Shown in pieces: positions 17,807-24,399 of a stretch of DNA of 64,000 nt. Position 1 is the stretch's first letter, and each line of letters opens with the position of its first letter. Under the pieces are notes generated by a model. The model searched no databases. It was given only the letters and a program-made list of their open reading frames with translations, and was not told the origin of the DNA. Source of the stretch: a virus. A program made the translations under genes and the position numbers. Where the stretch lies: positions 1 to 64,000 of the IMG/VR virus record IMGVR_UViG_3300028008_000009; one strand, 5' to 3'.

Positions 17807-17835
17807 AGTATAAGACATCTTGGCGGAGAAGTCAA
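17807..17835 (-). promoter_or_regulatory. sigma70-type promoter of the 38-aa ORF
   Basis: Minus strand TTGACT (17830-17835), 17-nt spacer, TATACT (17807-17812). The -35 box starts immediately after the T-run of the upstream terminator. Confidence 0.85.
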
Positions 17836-17836
17836 G

Positions 17837-17866
17837 AAAAAAGTGCAGAAAAGAATCCTGCACTTT
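17837..17866 (-). terminator. terminator after the SbmA-like gene
   Basis: Stem AAAGTGCAG/CTGCACTTT (17840-17848, 17858-17866) followed by T6 on the minus strand. Confidence 0.92.
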
Positions 17867-17886
17867 CAATAGGTTATAATTTTTCT

Positions 17887-18858
17887 TTATTTTTCGTTGA
17901 TTTGTCTTTCAAATTCTCTTAAACGTTTGAACACACTCATTAACTCAATAAGTGTTGGCCACGCTCTAAAGAGATATTGCATTGAGCCTTCAACTCTACC
18001 AAATGCTCTAATAATCTGTTGCATTACACCTAGTGTTACAACGCCGGCTACAATAGCTGGTGCTAGGAACACATAAGCACTTAATACGTTTGCTTGTAAG
18101 TATGTAATACGTCCTACATTAAAATACAAATAACGCAAATAAGACTTAAAGTGAATACCACGAACATCTGCAAATAATTCATCAATAGTTTTTGGTCTTA
18201 CTGTCTCATCATCTTCTGCAATAACGAGTATCTTTCGGTATGCCGCTTCTTTCTTCTGTAAGTCATATTCTACACCCACAAGTCGTAGTAACCAACCTAG
18301 TGCGATTAAGAATAATGTTCCACCTACTGACCAAACAATAGCACCTGTAACAAGTCCATATTGCCAATCACCAAAGAAGAAGATAGGAATACCAACTGAT
18401 AGTCCTAATAGAATAGGAACGAACTGAACTAGAACCATAATTGATTCAATAAAACTTGTTCCTAAGCCTTCCATAATACGACTAAACTTAATAGTATCTT
18501 CTTGCACACGCTGAGCGGCGCCTTCAATAGTTCTAGCTTTGTCATATACACTATGATACCATTCGACCATTGCTGTGCGCCATCTAAATAGATAGTGTGC
18601 TGTAAAGAAACTTACTACTACTGCGATACCTACATAGATAGCCGCTAAGTATAAGAAACTTGCTAAACTGCCCCAATATTCACCTATGGTGATTGCATTG
18701 GGTGTTGCTAATGCCTTTTGAATCATATCATAAAATTGGCCAAACCATTCGTTAATCTTAACATCAATCTCGACTTGTATCCAAAGCGATGATAGGATTA
18801 TTGCTGATCCTAGCCAGGACCATAAAGCCCATTTTTTTACTGTAAAAAATCTAAACAT
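17887..18858 (-). CDS. SbmA/BacA-family inner-membrane peptide transporter
   Basis: This 323-residue membrane protein closely follows E. coli SbmA and rhizobial BacA, proton-driven importers of antimicrobial peptides, microcins and related cargo. Family signatures are FRWRTAM (91-97), IEGAAQRVQEDT (111-122), EAAYRK (about 205), YLYFNVGRITYLQ (243-255) and ELMSVFKRLREFE (307-319). Hydrophobic segments fall near 12-30, 66-90, 137-162, 166-192 and 258-285. SbmA has 406 residues; the phage version lacks about 80 at the N-terminus, including the first membrane segment. GAGGA precedes the ATG; a strong terminator follows. Such a gene is unexpected among T4 structural genes. Confidence 0.88.
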   Translation of the reverse strand: MFRFFTVKKWALWSWLGSAIILSSLWIQVEIDVKINEWFGQFYDMIQKALATPNAITIGEYWGSLASFLYLAAIYVGIAVVVSFFTAHYLFRWRTAMVEWYHSVYDKARTIEGAAQRVQEDTIKFSRIMEGLGTSFIESIMVLVQFVPILLGLSVGIPIFFFGDWQYGLVTGAIVWSVGGTLFLIALGWLLRLVGVEYDLQKKEAAYRKILVIAEDDETVRPKTIDELFADVRGIHFKSYLRYLYFNVGRITYLQANVLSAYVFLAPAIVAGVVTLGVMQQIIRAFGRVEGSMQYLFRAWPTLIELMSVFKRLREFERQINEK

Positions 18859-18904
18859 AATTTTTCCTCTTTATAATGCTAGTTAAGATTAACTACGCAT
18901 ATAA

Positions 18905-18913
18905 CTATTTACC
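18905..18913 (-). promoter_or_regulatory. possible weak late promoter of the SbmA-like gene
   Basis: Minus strand GGTAAATAG, 47 bases before the start at 18858. It is degenerate at the second and last bases, and no good sigma70 alternative is visible in this divergent gap. Confidence 0.35.
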
Positions 18914-18932
18914 ATCTTGGAAGTTCGCAAGT

Positions 18933-18941
18933 CATAAATAC
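18933..18941 (+). promoter_or_regulatory. late promoter of gp14
   Basis: CATAAATAC on the plus strand, 22 bases before the gp14 ATG at 18963. Confidence 0.8.
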
Positions 18942-18962
18942 TGTATATAATAGGAAAACCAT

Positions 18963-20048
18963 ATGCCAAGATTAAGTTTATATAAACCATACAAAAGCAA
19001 CGATTATAACTTCATGGATAGGAGTATTCTCGAGCAATTTTCAATTGGTGGTACTGCAATACATGTACACAAGTACTTAGGTCCTGATTCAGATTCGTCT
19101 AATGATGATCCAAGTGAACCAAATTATAAAAGTGGCTTACAAAAAGATATGCTATCAGGTGAAGAAATTAATCCTGAAGGTTTAGTAGACGAAACTAAAA
19201 TACAAGACTTACTGTTTATGGAAAACAGAGATCGTAAGTACGATCCGGATATTTTTGAACTACGTGGCGTATATAATGTAAGTGACAATGATTTTGATTT
19301 AACACAGTTTGGTTTGTTTTTAACAAACGATACATTGTTTATTACATTTCATATTAACGATATGGTTCAAAAACTTGGTAGAAGATTAATGCCAGGAGAT
19401 GTAATTGAATTACCGCATTTACGTGATGAATTACTATTAAGCACAGACAGAGATGCTGTTAACAAATTTTATGTTGTACAAGATGCCGCAAGAGGAAGTG
19501 AAGGATTCTCACAAACTTGGTATCCACACATTTGGCGTGTTAAAGTAGCACCATTAACAGATACACAAGAATACGCAGATATACTTGGAACTGCTGGTGA
19601 TCCAGATAGTCTTAAAAATGATATAAGTGCATACAAAACAGAGCTTAATATTAGTAACGCTATTGTACAAGCTGCAGAAGAAGCCGATCCTAATGGATTG
19701 CCATTAGCTGAACATTTGTTTGGTGTGGATGACAAAAAAGAGCCAGAATATGATCACGGTGAAACACTACAACAAGGTGATCAATTTCCTGTTCAACCAA
19801 AAGATGGTGAATTCTTTATACGAAATGATTTTAATCCAAATAGATTATTTGTGTTTAGAGGAAGCAGATGGCAAAGACTATATGATAACGTGACTGAAAA
19901 AACTTGGAGCGATAAAACATATAACGCTGGTGACTTTATTAATAATAATTCAACAACAGTTGTGGATGATAAAGAAACTCCAGAACGTCAAGCATTAAGT
20001 AAAGTAATGAACCCTTCTAAGAAAAAAGGGCTAGATTCAGACTTTTAG
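18963..20048 (+). CDS. 14: gp14, neck protein
   Basis: This 361-residue protein matches the marine T4-like gp14, which with gp13 forms the neck below the portal. Diagnostic stretches are MPRLSLYKPYKSNDYNFMDR at the start, LLFMENRDRKYDPDIFELRG (about 83-102) and GDVIELPHLRDE (about 147-158). T4 gp14 has 256 residues; the extra C-terminal part includes a DGEFFIRND...LFVFRGSRWQRLYD element like those in the sheath insertion. AGGAAA precedes the ATG. It is followed after nine bases by gp15. Confidence 0.85.
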   Translation: MPRLSLYKPYKSNDYNFMDRSILEQFSIGGTAIHVHKYLGPDSDSSNDDPSEPNYKSGLQKDMLSGEEINPEGLVDETKIQDLLFMENRDRKYDPDIFELRGVYNVSDNDFDLTQFGLFLTNDTLFITFHINDMVQKLGRRLMPGDVIELPHLRDELLLSTDRDAVNKFYVVQDAARGSEGFSQTWYPHIWRVKVAPLTDTQEYADILGTAGDPDSLKNDISAYKTELNISNAIVQAAEEADPNGLPLAEHLFGVDDKKEPEYDHGETLQQGDQFPVQPKDGEFFIRNDFNPNRLFVFRGSRWQRLYDNVTEKTWSDKTYNAGDFINNNSTTVVDDKETPERQALSKVMNPSKKKGLDSDF

Positions 20049-20057
20049 GAATAAACA

Positions 20058-21419
20058 ATGGCAGAGCAACAATACTTTTACGATAAACAAATTAGAAGAT
20101 ACATTCAACAGTTTATAAGACTGTTTAGTGGATTCAGTGTACAAATGGGCAAAGATGATACTGGGCTTCCAGTAATGCAATTAGTTCCAGTACGCTATGG
20201 TGATATCAATCGTATGGCGGCACACATAACCAGAGAAAACTCAGAGAACATTGTTAACACTGTTCCATTTATTAGTTGTTATGTTACTAACTTAGCAATG
20301 GCGCCTGAATTAAGAACATCACCAGGACACATAGACAAAGTTCAAGTTATAGAAAAGAAATATAATGATACAACTGGTGAATATTCAAACGAACCTGGCA
20401 ATAGATATACAATAGAAAGACATAATCCAGTTACATATGTACTATCAATGAACTGCGATATATGGACTTCAAATACAGAACAAAAGTTACAACTAATGGA
20501 ACAAATATTAGTATTGTTTAATCCTACGTTAGATGTTAGGACTTCCAATAATCCATATGACTGGAGTTCGTTAACTTATATAGAAATGAAAAATACCACA
20601 TGGAGTAGTAGAAGCATAGGTAGTAGCATTGACGATATTATTGATGTAGCTTCTATAAATTTTGATTTACCTATATTAATCAATCCACCAGCTAAGGTAA
20701 AACAACAAAAACTTATACATACTATTATTAATCAAATGTATAATTTAGACGATGTACAATTAGATAACTTTAAAGAGAATGTTGCATTTGATAGATCTAC
20801 TGTAGAATATACTGTAGTTACACTTGAAAATAGAAAAGTCATGTATGAAGATAATAAATTAACTTTACTTGCATTAGATGAAACTGCATTTGACTCTGAT
20901 GGTAATGAAGTATCGTGGACAAATGATCTAAAGAAATTTGGAGAGTTAAGAGATGGTATTAGTCAAATTAGATTAAGAAAAAGTTCTGACCCAGGCGACA
21001 CAGACAATGACATTATTGGTCGTGTGAGCAAACTTAATGATAATATATTATCAGTTGATATTGATACGTCAACATTGCCTACTAATACATTATCTGCAAT
21101 AAATGGAATTATAGATGGATCAAAAAACTATCCAGGTGATGGTACTGTTCCTTCTGCAAATGCTGGTGTTAGATACTTATTACTTAATCCTATTCCTGTT
21201 AGTTCAAATTGGAATGGTTTATCAAGTGCTAACCGATATGATATTGTAGAGTTTGACGGAAGTGCATGGTCTATAGTATTTGACTCTGCTGCAAATAACA
21301 ACTTAACACATTACGTAACTAATGTCAGCACAGATGATCAATTAGAGTGGAACGGCTCTGGTTGGGTTAACAGTTACGAAGCAATTTACAACGCAGGCTT
21401 TTGGAGACTGTACTTATAA
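20058..21419 (+). CDS. 15: gp15, tail sheath stabiliser/terminator
   Basis: This 453-residue protein corresponds to gp15, which caps the sheath and connects the tail to the neck. It begins EQQYFYDKQIRRYIQQFIRLFSG in the way gp15 begins with a Y-F-Y...RRY segment. Other gp15-like features are LVPVRYGD, a central YVLSMNCDIWTSNTEQ...LMEQILVLFNP strand-helix unit (about 130-160) and INFDLPILINPP. T4 gp15 has 272 residues; the C-terminal extension (about 250-453) ends in RYDIVEFDGSAWSIV and WNGSGWVNSY repeats like those in gp14 and gp18. Its stop overlaps the Nudix start. Confidence 0.85.
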   Translation: MAEQQYFYDKQIRRYIQQFIRLFSGFSVQMGKDDTGLPVMQLVPVRYGDINRMAAHITRENSENIVNTVPFISCYVTNLAMAPELRTSPGHIDKVQVIEKKYNDTTGEYSNEPGNRYTIERHNPVTYVLSMNCDIWTSNTEQKLQLMEQILVLFNPTLDVRTSNNPYDWSSLTYIEMKNTTWSSRSIGSSIDDIIDVASINFDLPILINPPAKVKQQKLIHTIINQMYNLDDVQLDNFKENVAFDRSTVEYTVVTLENRKVMYEDNKLTLLALDETAFDSDGNEVSWTNDLKKFGELRDGISQIRLRKSSDPGDTDNDIIGRVSKLNDNILSVDIDTSTLPTNTLSAINGIIDGSKNYPGDGTVPSANAGVRYLLLNPIPVSSNWNGLSSANRYDIVEFDGSAWSIVFDSAANNNLTHYVTNVSTDDQLEWNGSGWVNSYEAIYNAGFWRLYL

Positions 21420-21838
21420 TGATAGAAGCAAGTGGTTGTATTTTCTTAAGTACAACAACCGGAAGAGTAATGATGCAACTCAGAAGCGAGAAAGTAACTC
21501 ATTCTAAGAAATGGGGATTTTTTGGTGGTAAGAGTGAAGATCAAGAAAGACCGTCAGAAACTTTATACAGAGAAATAGAAGAAGAAGTTGGCAAGGTTGA
21601 TATTGCCAAGGTTATTCCTGTGAGTAAGTTTACTAGTAAAAATGGAAAGTTTATATATAATAGCTTTGTTGTTTTAGTAAACGAAGAATTTATTCCTAAA
21701 CTAAATTCAGAAAGCAATGGGTATTGCTGGGTTGCTATAGAAAAATGGCCAAAGCCTTTACACCCTGGTGCTAAAATTCAATGTAATTCAAAGGATTTTT
21801 TAAAGAAAATAAAAACTATCTACGACTTGCATAGATAG
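21419..21838 (+). CDS. Nudix hydrolase
   Basis: This 139-residue protein hydrolyses a nucleoside diphosphate linked to another moiety. The Nudix box is complete: G37-x5-E43-x7-R51-E-I-x-E-E-x-G58. I chose the ATG at 21419, which overlaps the gp15 stop as TAATG; the frame is also open from a TTG at 21401 that lies inside gp15. The substrate is not evident; T4 NudE acts on ADP-ribose and Ap3A. It ends within a strong hairpin terminator. Confidence 0.88.
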   Translation: MIEASGCIFLSTTTGRVMMQLRSEKVTHSKKWGFFGGKSEDQERPSETLYREIEEEVGKVDIAKVIPVSKFTSKNGKFIYNSFVVLVNEEFIPKLNSESNGYCWVAIEKWPKPLHPGAKIQCNSKDFLKKIKTIYDLHR

Positions 21839-21842
21839 TTTT
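21812..21842 (+). terminator. bidirectional terminator between Nudix and glycosyltransferase genes
   Basis: Perfect 11-bp stem (21812-21822 and 21832-21842) with A-run on one side and T-run on the other, lying between converging genes; it includes the Nudix stop codon. Confidence 0.88.
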
Positions 21843-21856
21843 ATAGAGATTTGTTT

Positions 21857-22951
21857 TTATTTGGCGCTAATACGTTTTTTCATACTTTCAACAAATTGTT
21901 CACGCAACCATTCAAAATCATTAATTTTGTTTAGTGCTTCAACATCATCTTTGTGTTCAATACCGTATGCTTTTCCTTCCAATGCACCTTTGATACAATA
22001 ACGTCCAAAACGTCCGCCTTCATCAACTGTACACCATGTTTCTAATCTATCTGCTGTTTCTTTTACAGGAGCATTTGGATTAATTTGAGATGATAGTTTT
22101 ACACATTCACGGAATGCACTACGCCATGTACGGAATGGATCTCTATTAAATCTTGTTATGTTAGAAACATCTCTAACTGGTTGATAAAATGCTGCGCCTG
22201 TACTAAAGTCTGGAAGCACATGGCCCATTTCGATTAATTGTTGTCTTGGGAATAATTTAATACCACCATATCCATATTCTAATCCATTAATTGGATTACG
22301 TGCATACCAAACATATGTTGTGTTTGCTCTTTTTGCCATTGGAGGAATATAATCAAAACAGAAGTCATTCATAACATCTGCATCTGCATCAACAATATAT
22401 ACCATTTCTGATGTTGCTAATTCTCCTGCTTTTTTATGAGCATTACCAATGCCTGCTACATTTTTAATATGTCCTGCTTCTGGAAATCTAAGTCTTAGTT
22501 GTTGATAATTATGATCTGCTTCTGCTTCATGGAAACTAATCATAATAATGTCAAAGTCTGCTTCATGGAATGACCCAACAATTTTATTTTTTACTGTTCC
22601 ATGTACTACGCCGCCAGTTGGAACTAATTGAATGTCTCCCCAATTAACCGGACGTCCAGTTCTTTTAATTACTTTTGGAAATCTATGTATTACATTATGT
22701 CCCACATCACTTGGCTTGTAATGCCAAGGAAATTCTGGATTAAGTGTAGCTGTTTTTAGTACTACCCAAACCATTTCTGATTTGCCTAAATATTCGGATG
22801 CAATTTTTGTAAGTTCTTCAGTGTCTGTTATTTTTTCATCTACATACACAATAGGGTAACTTTTAAAAATATATTTTTTTAGTCTATCCCAAGGTGTAAT
22901 AACACTTTGTCCTTTGAAATCTAATAGAGAAGTTGTAGAAGTTTTAATCAT
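21857..22951 (-). CDS. glycosyltransferase-like protein (GT-A fold)
   Basis: This 364-residue protein has the hallmarks of a GT-A sugar transferase: IIMISFHEAEADHNYQQL (about 135-152), an IKNVAGIGNAHKKAGELATSE segment and VYIVDADADV with an acidic metal-binding motif (188-192). An N-terminal extension of about 120 residues has no recognised domain. It overlaps by 8 bases the second glycosyltransferase upstream. Targets may be phage DNA, virion proteins or host surface glycans; nothing in the sequence decides between them. Confidence 0.72.
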   Translation of the reverse strand: MIKTSTTSLLDFKGQSVITPWDRLKKYIFKSYPIVYVDEKITDTEELTKIASEYLGKSEMVWVVLKTATLNPEFPWHYKPSDVGHNVIHRFPKVIKRTGRPVNWGDIQLVPTGGVVHGTVKNKIVGSFHEADFDIIMISFHEAEADHNYQQLRLRFPEAGHIKNVAGIGNAHKKAGELATSEMVYIVDADADVMNDFCFDYIPPMAKRANTTYVWYARNPINGLEYGYGGIKLFPRQQLIEMGHVLPDFSTGAAFYQPVRDVSNITRFNRDPFRTWRSAFRECVKLSSQINPNAPVKETADRLETWCTVDEGGRFGRYCIKGALEGKAYGIEHKDDVEALNKINDFEWLREQFVESMKKRISAK

Positions 22952-23594
22952 AACAGTCGCCTTTTATTGTAAATTCTTTCATGCCTATATGTGCAATTCT
23001 TTCACTTAACGCATGATCGATATGTGATGTATATCCATGCGCTGATGCTTTTTTACAAAAATATATATCTTCGCCCACTAAGTTAGTATAGTTATCATTC
23101 CATTCAATACTATAATGTGGTCTTGACATATTTTCATATACACATCTATTTACCAACAATAGACCACTGCCTACTGCAAACACTTCTTCTATGCCTTGTC
23201 CGCCAAAAACTCTCTTGTCTAGATTGTTTTCATTTTTAAACGCAACGGGTCTGTGCGGTTTTACTCTTGTGCTATAATTTGCTCCAACAATTTCTCTCTT
23301 ATGCGATAGCAAAGAAAATAATGAATCTACTGGAAACTTCATATCACTGTCTACCCAGAATATATGTGTCGCTGACGTTTCCAATACTTCGTCAACTAAT
23401 TGTTGGCGTTGCATTGCTACTTCACTTCCCATAACCATATGTAAGGAAACTTTTTGTCCTTTCTCGCCACACTTTTTCATAAGCATAGCAAGACTATAGG
23501 TAAATGTTGATGTCACATGGTCCCTTACTGGAACACATATTGCGACATTTGAGGTAGGGTCAGATTTTTGTATAAACTTAGGTATACTTACCAT
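22944..23594 (-). CDS. glycosyltransferase-like protein (GT-A fold)
   Basis: A 216-residue protein with VAICVPVRDHVTSTF at the nucleotide-sugar site (about 17-31), an IFWVDSDMKFP motif carrying the DSD metal site (82-84), VGANYSTR, and a terminal GEDIYFCKKASAHGY acceptor segment. This order is typical of small phage family-2-like glycosyltransferases. No strong Shine-Dalgarno is seen; it starts five bases after the preceding gene, implying coupling. With its neighbour it forms a two-enzyme unit under a sigma70 promoter. Confidence 0.75.
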   Translation of the reverse strand: MVSIPKFIQKSDPTSNVAICVPVRDHVTSTFTYSLAMLMKKCGEKGQKVSLHMVMGSEVAMQRQQLVDEVLETSATHIFWVDSDMKFPVDSLFSLLSHKREIVGANYSTRVKPHRPVAFKNENNLDKRVFGGQGIEEVFAVGSGLLLVNRCVYENMSRPHYSIEWNDNYTNLVGEDIYFCKKASAHGYTSHIDHALSERIAHIGMKEFTIKGDCYD

Positions 23595-23599
23595 TTAAT

Positions 23600-24019
23600 T
23601 TAATCAGTAAGTTCTGAACCAAGTTCTGCTTCAATTTCCTGTACTGAATCATTTAATGATTTAGCAAGTGTTGTAGCTGACTTGACACATGAGGAAAATG
23701 CATCATCTGATAGTGATGCCATATAATTCATATGCTCTGGTTGTACTTTACCAATTGTAAGAATATCAATTGCTGCCAAACGTGCAAGACGTGTAGTCCA
23801 ATATTCTTCTTCGGTTGCTTCGATACCGCTAATTAAAGCGTCAAATTCACCGTTTTTAGCAACAAAGTCACTAGCCACTGCTTCTAGCATTGCTAAGTCT
23901 GGATGTTGCTGTGTACGTGCTTGCATTAGCTCATTTTGTAGCTCTAATGCTTGACGCTCTACTGTTGGATGGGCACCCAACAAAAATGTTTCTATTTCGA
24001 ATCTTGTTCTTGAACTCAT
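23600..24019 (-). CDS. hypothetical protein, 139 aa
   Basis: A 139-residue helical protein starting MSSRTRFEIETFLLGAHPT, with long amphipathic helices (about 25-55 and 95-135) and an EEYWTTRLARLAAIDILTIGKV core. From memory, similar proteins with an EIETFLLNAHPTPERQAL start occur in other marine T4-like phages without assigned function. It is the first gene of the glycosyltransferase operon, with AGGAGA before the ATG and a perfect sigma70 promoter, so early expression is likely. Confidence 0.75.
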   Translation of the reverse strand: MSSRTRFEIETFLLGAHPTVERQALELQNELMQARTQQHPDLAMLEAVASDFVAKNGEFDALISGIEATEEEYWTTRLARLAAIDILTIGKVQPEHMNYMASLSDDAFSSCVKSATTLAKSLNDSVQEIEAELGSELTD

Positions 24020-24060
24020 AGTTTTCTCCTGTATTGAGTATACTTGTCTGTATTCATTTA

Positions 24061-24089
24061 ATTATACAACATAAAGTAAACACTGTCAA
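24061..24089 (-). promoter_or_regulatory. consensus sigma70 promoter of the glycosyltransferase operon
   Basis: Minus strand TTGACA (24084-24089), 17-nt spacer, TATAAT (24061-24066): a perfect match. The -35 box lies inside one arm of a long inverted repeat. Confidence 0.9.
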
Positions 24090-24108
24090 GAGCTACTTGA
24101 CAGTGTTT
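24078..24108 (-). repeat. 13-bp inverted repeat overlapping the -35 box
   Basis: Arms 24078-24090 and 24096-24108 pair perfectly around a 5-nt loop. It can act as a terminator for the upstream 60-aa gene and also as an operator for the promoter that it overlaps. Confidence 0.7.
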
Positions 24109-24126
24109 TAAATAATATTTTAAATA

Positions 24127-24309
24127 TTATGATGCGCCTGTTGAATTAGGATTTTGCCATCCGCCAAAGGTGGCTGATAGTTTAATATTTGTTGTTACTT
24201 GCGGTGAGATAAACGTACCTAATTGATATAGTGAAACTGTTCCACTTAATCCAAAATAGTCACGTACTGTACTCATACTTACCGTGTTTCCGGTTGCTGG
24301 TAATGCCAT
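24127..24309 (-). CDS. small tail-associated hypothetical protein, 60 aa
   Basis: A 60-residue protein starting MALPATGNTVSMSTVRDYFG. The pattern M-A-L-P-x-x-G-x-x-(I/V)-S-x-x-x-V followed by SVSLYQLG recurs, from memory, in small proteins next to tail-fibre genes of marine phages. It ends the fibre island transcript and has its own late promoter. No function is known; a fibre-tip or chaperone role is possible. Confidence 0.65.
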   Translation of the reverse strand: MALPATGNTVSMSTVRDYFGLSGTVSLYQLGTFISPQVTTNIKLSATFGGWQNPNSTGAS

Positions 24310-24358
24310 TTGTTACTCCTCGAGTTTATTAACGTTAACAAACATTCGTTTGCTAGTT

Positions 24359-24367
24359 ATATTTATC
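24359..24367 (-). promoter_or_regulatory. late promoter of the 60-aa gene
   Basis: Minus strand GATAAATAT, 50 bases upstream of the start at 24309. Confidence 0.65.
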
Positions 24368-24399
24368 GTAATCGATATTTAAGTTGTGTTTAAGGTTAA

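Noticed and set aside
21401-21418. Six-codon N-terminal extension of the Nudix gene
   Set aside because: It begins with TTG inside gp15; the ATG overlapping the gp15 stop is the natural coupled start.
24078-24108. Possible CRISPR repeat or attachment site
   Set aside because: Only a single inverted repeat is present, with no repeated units or spacers; its overlap with a promoter explains it better.
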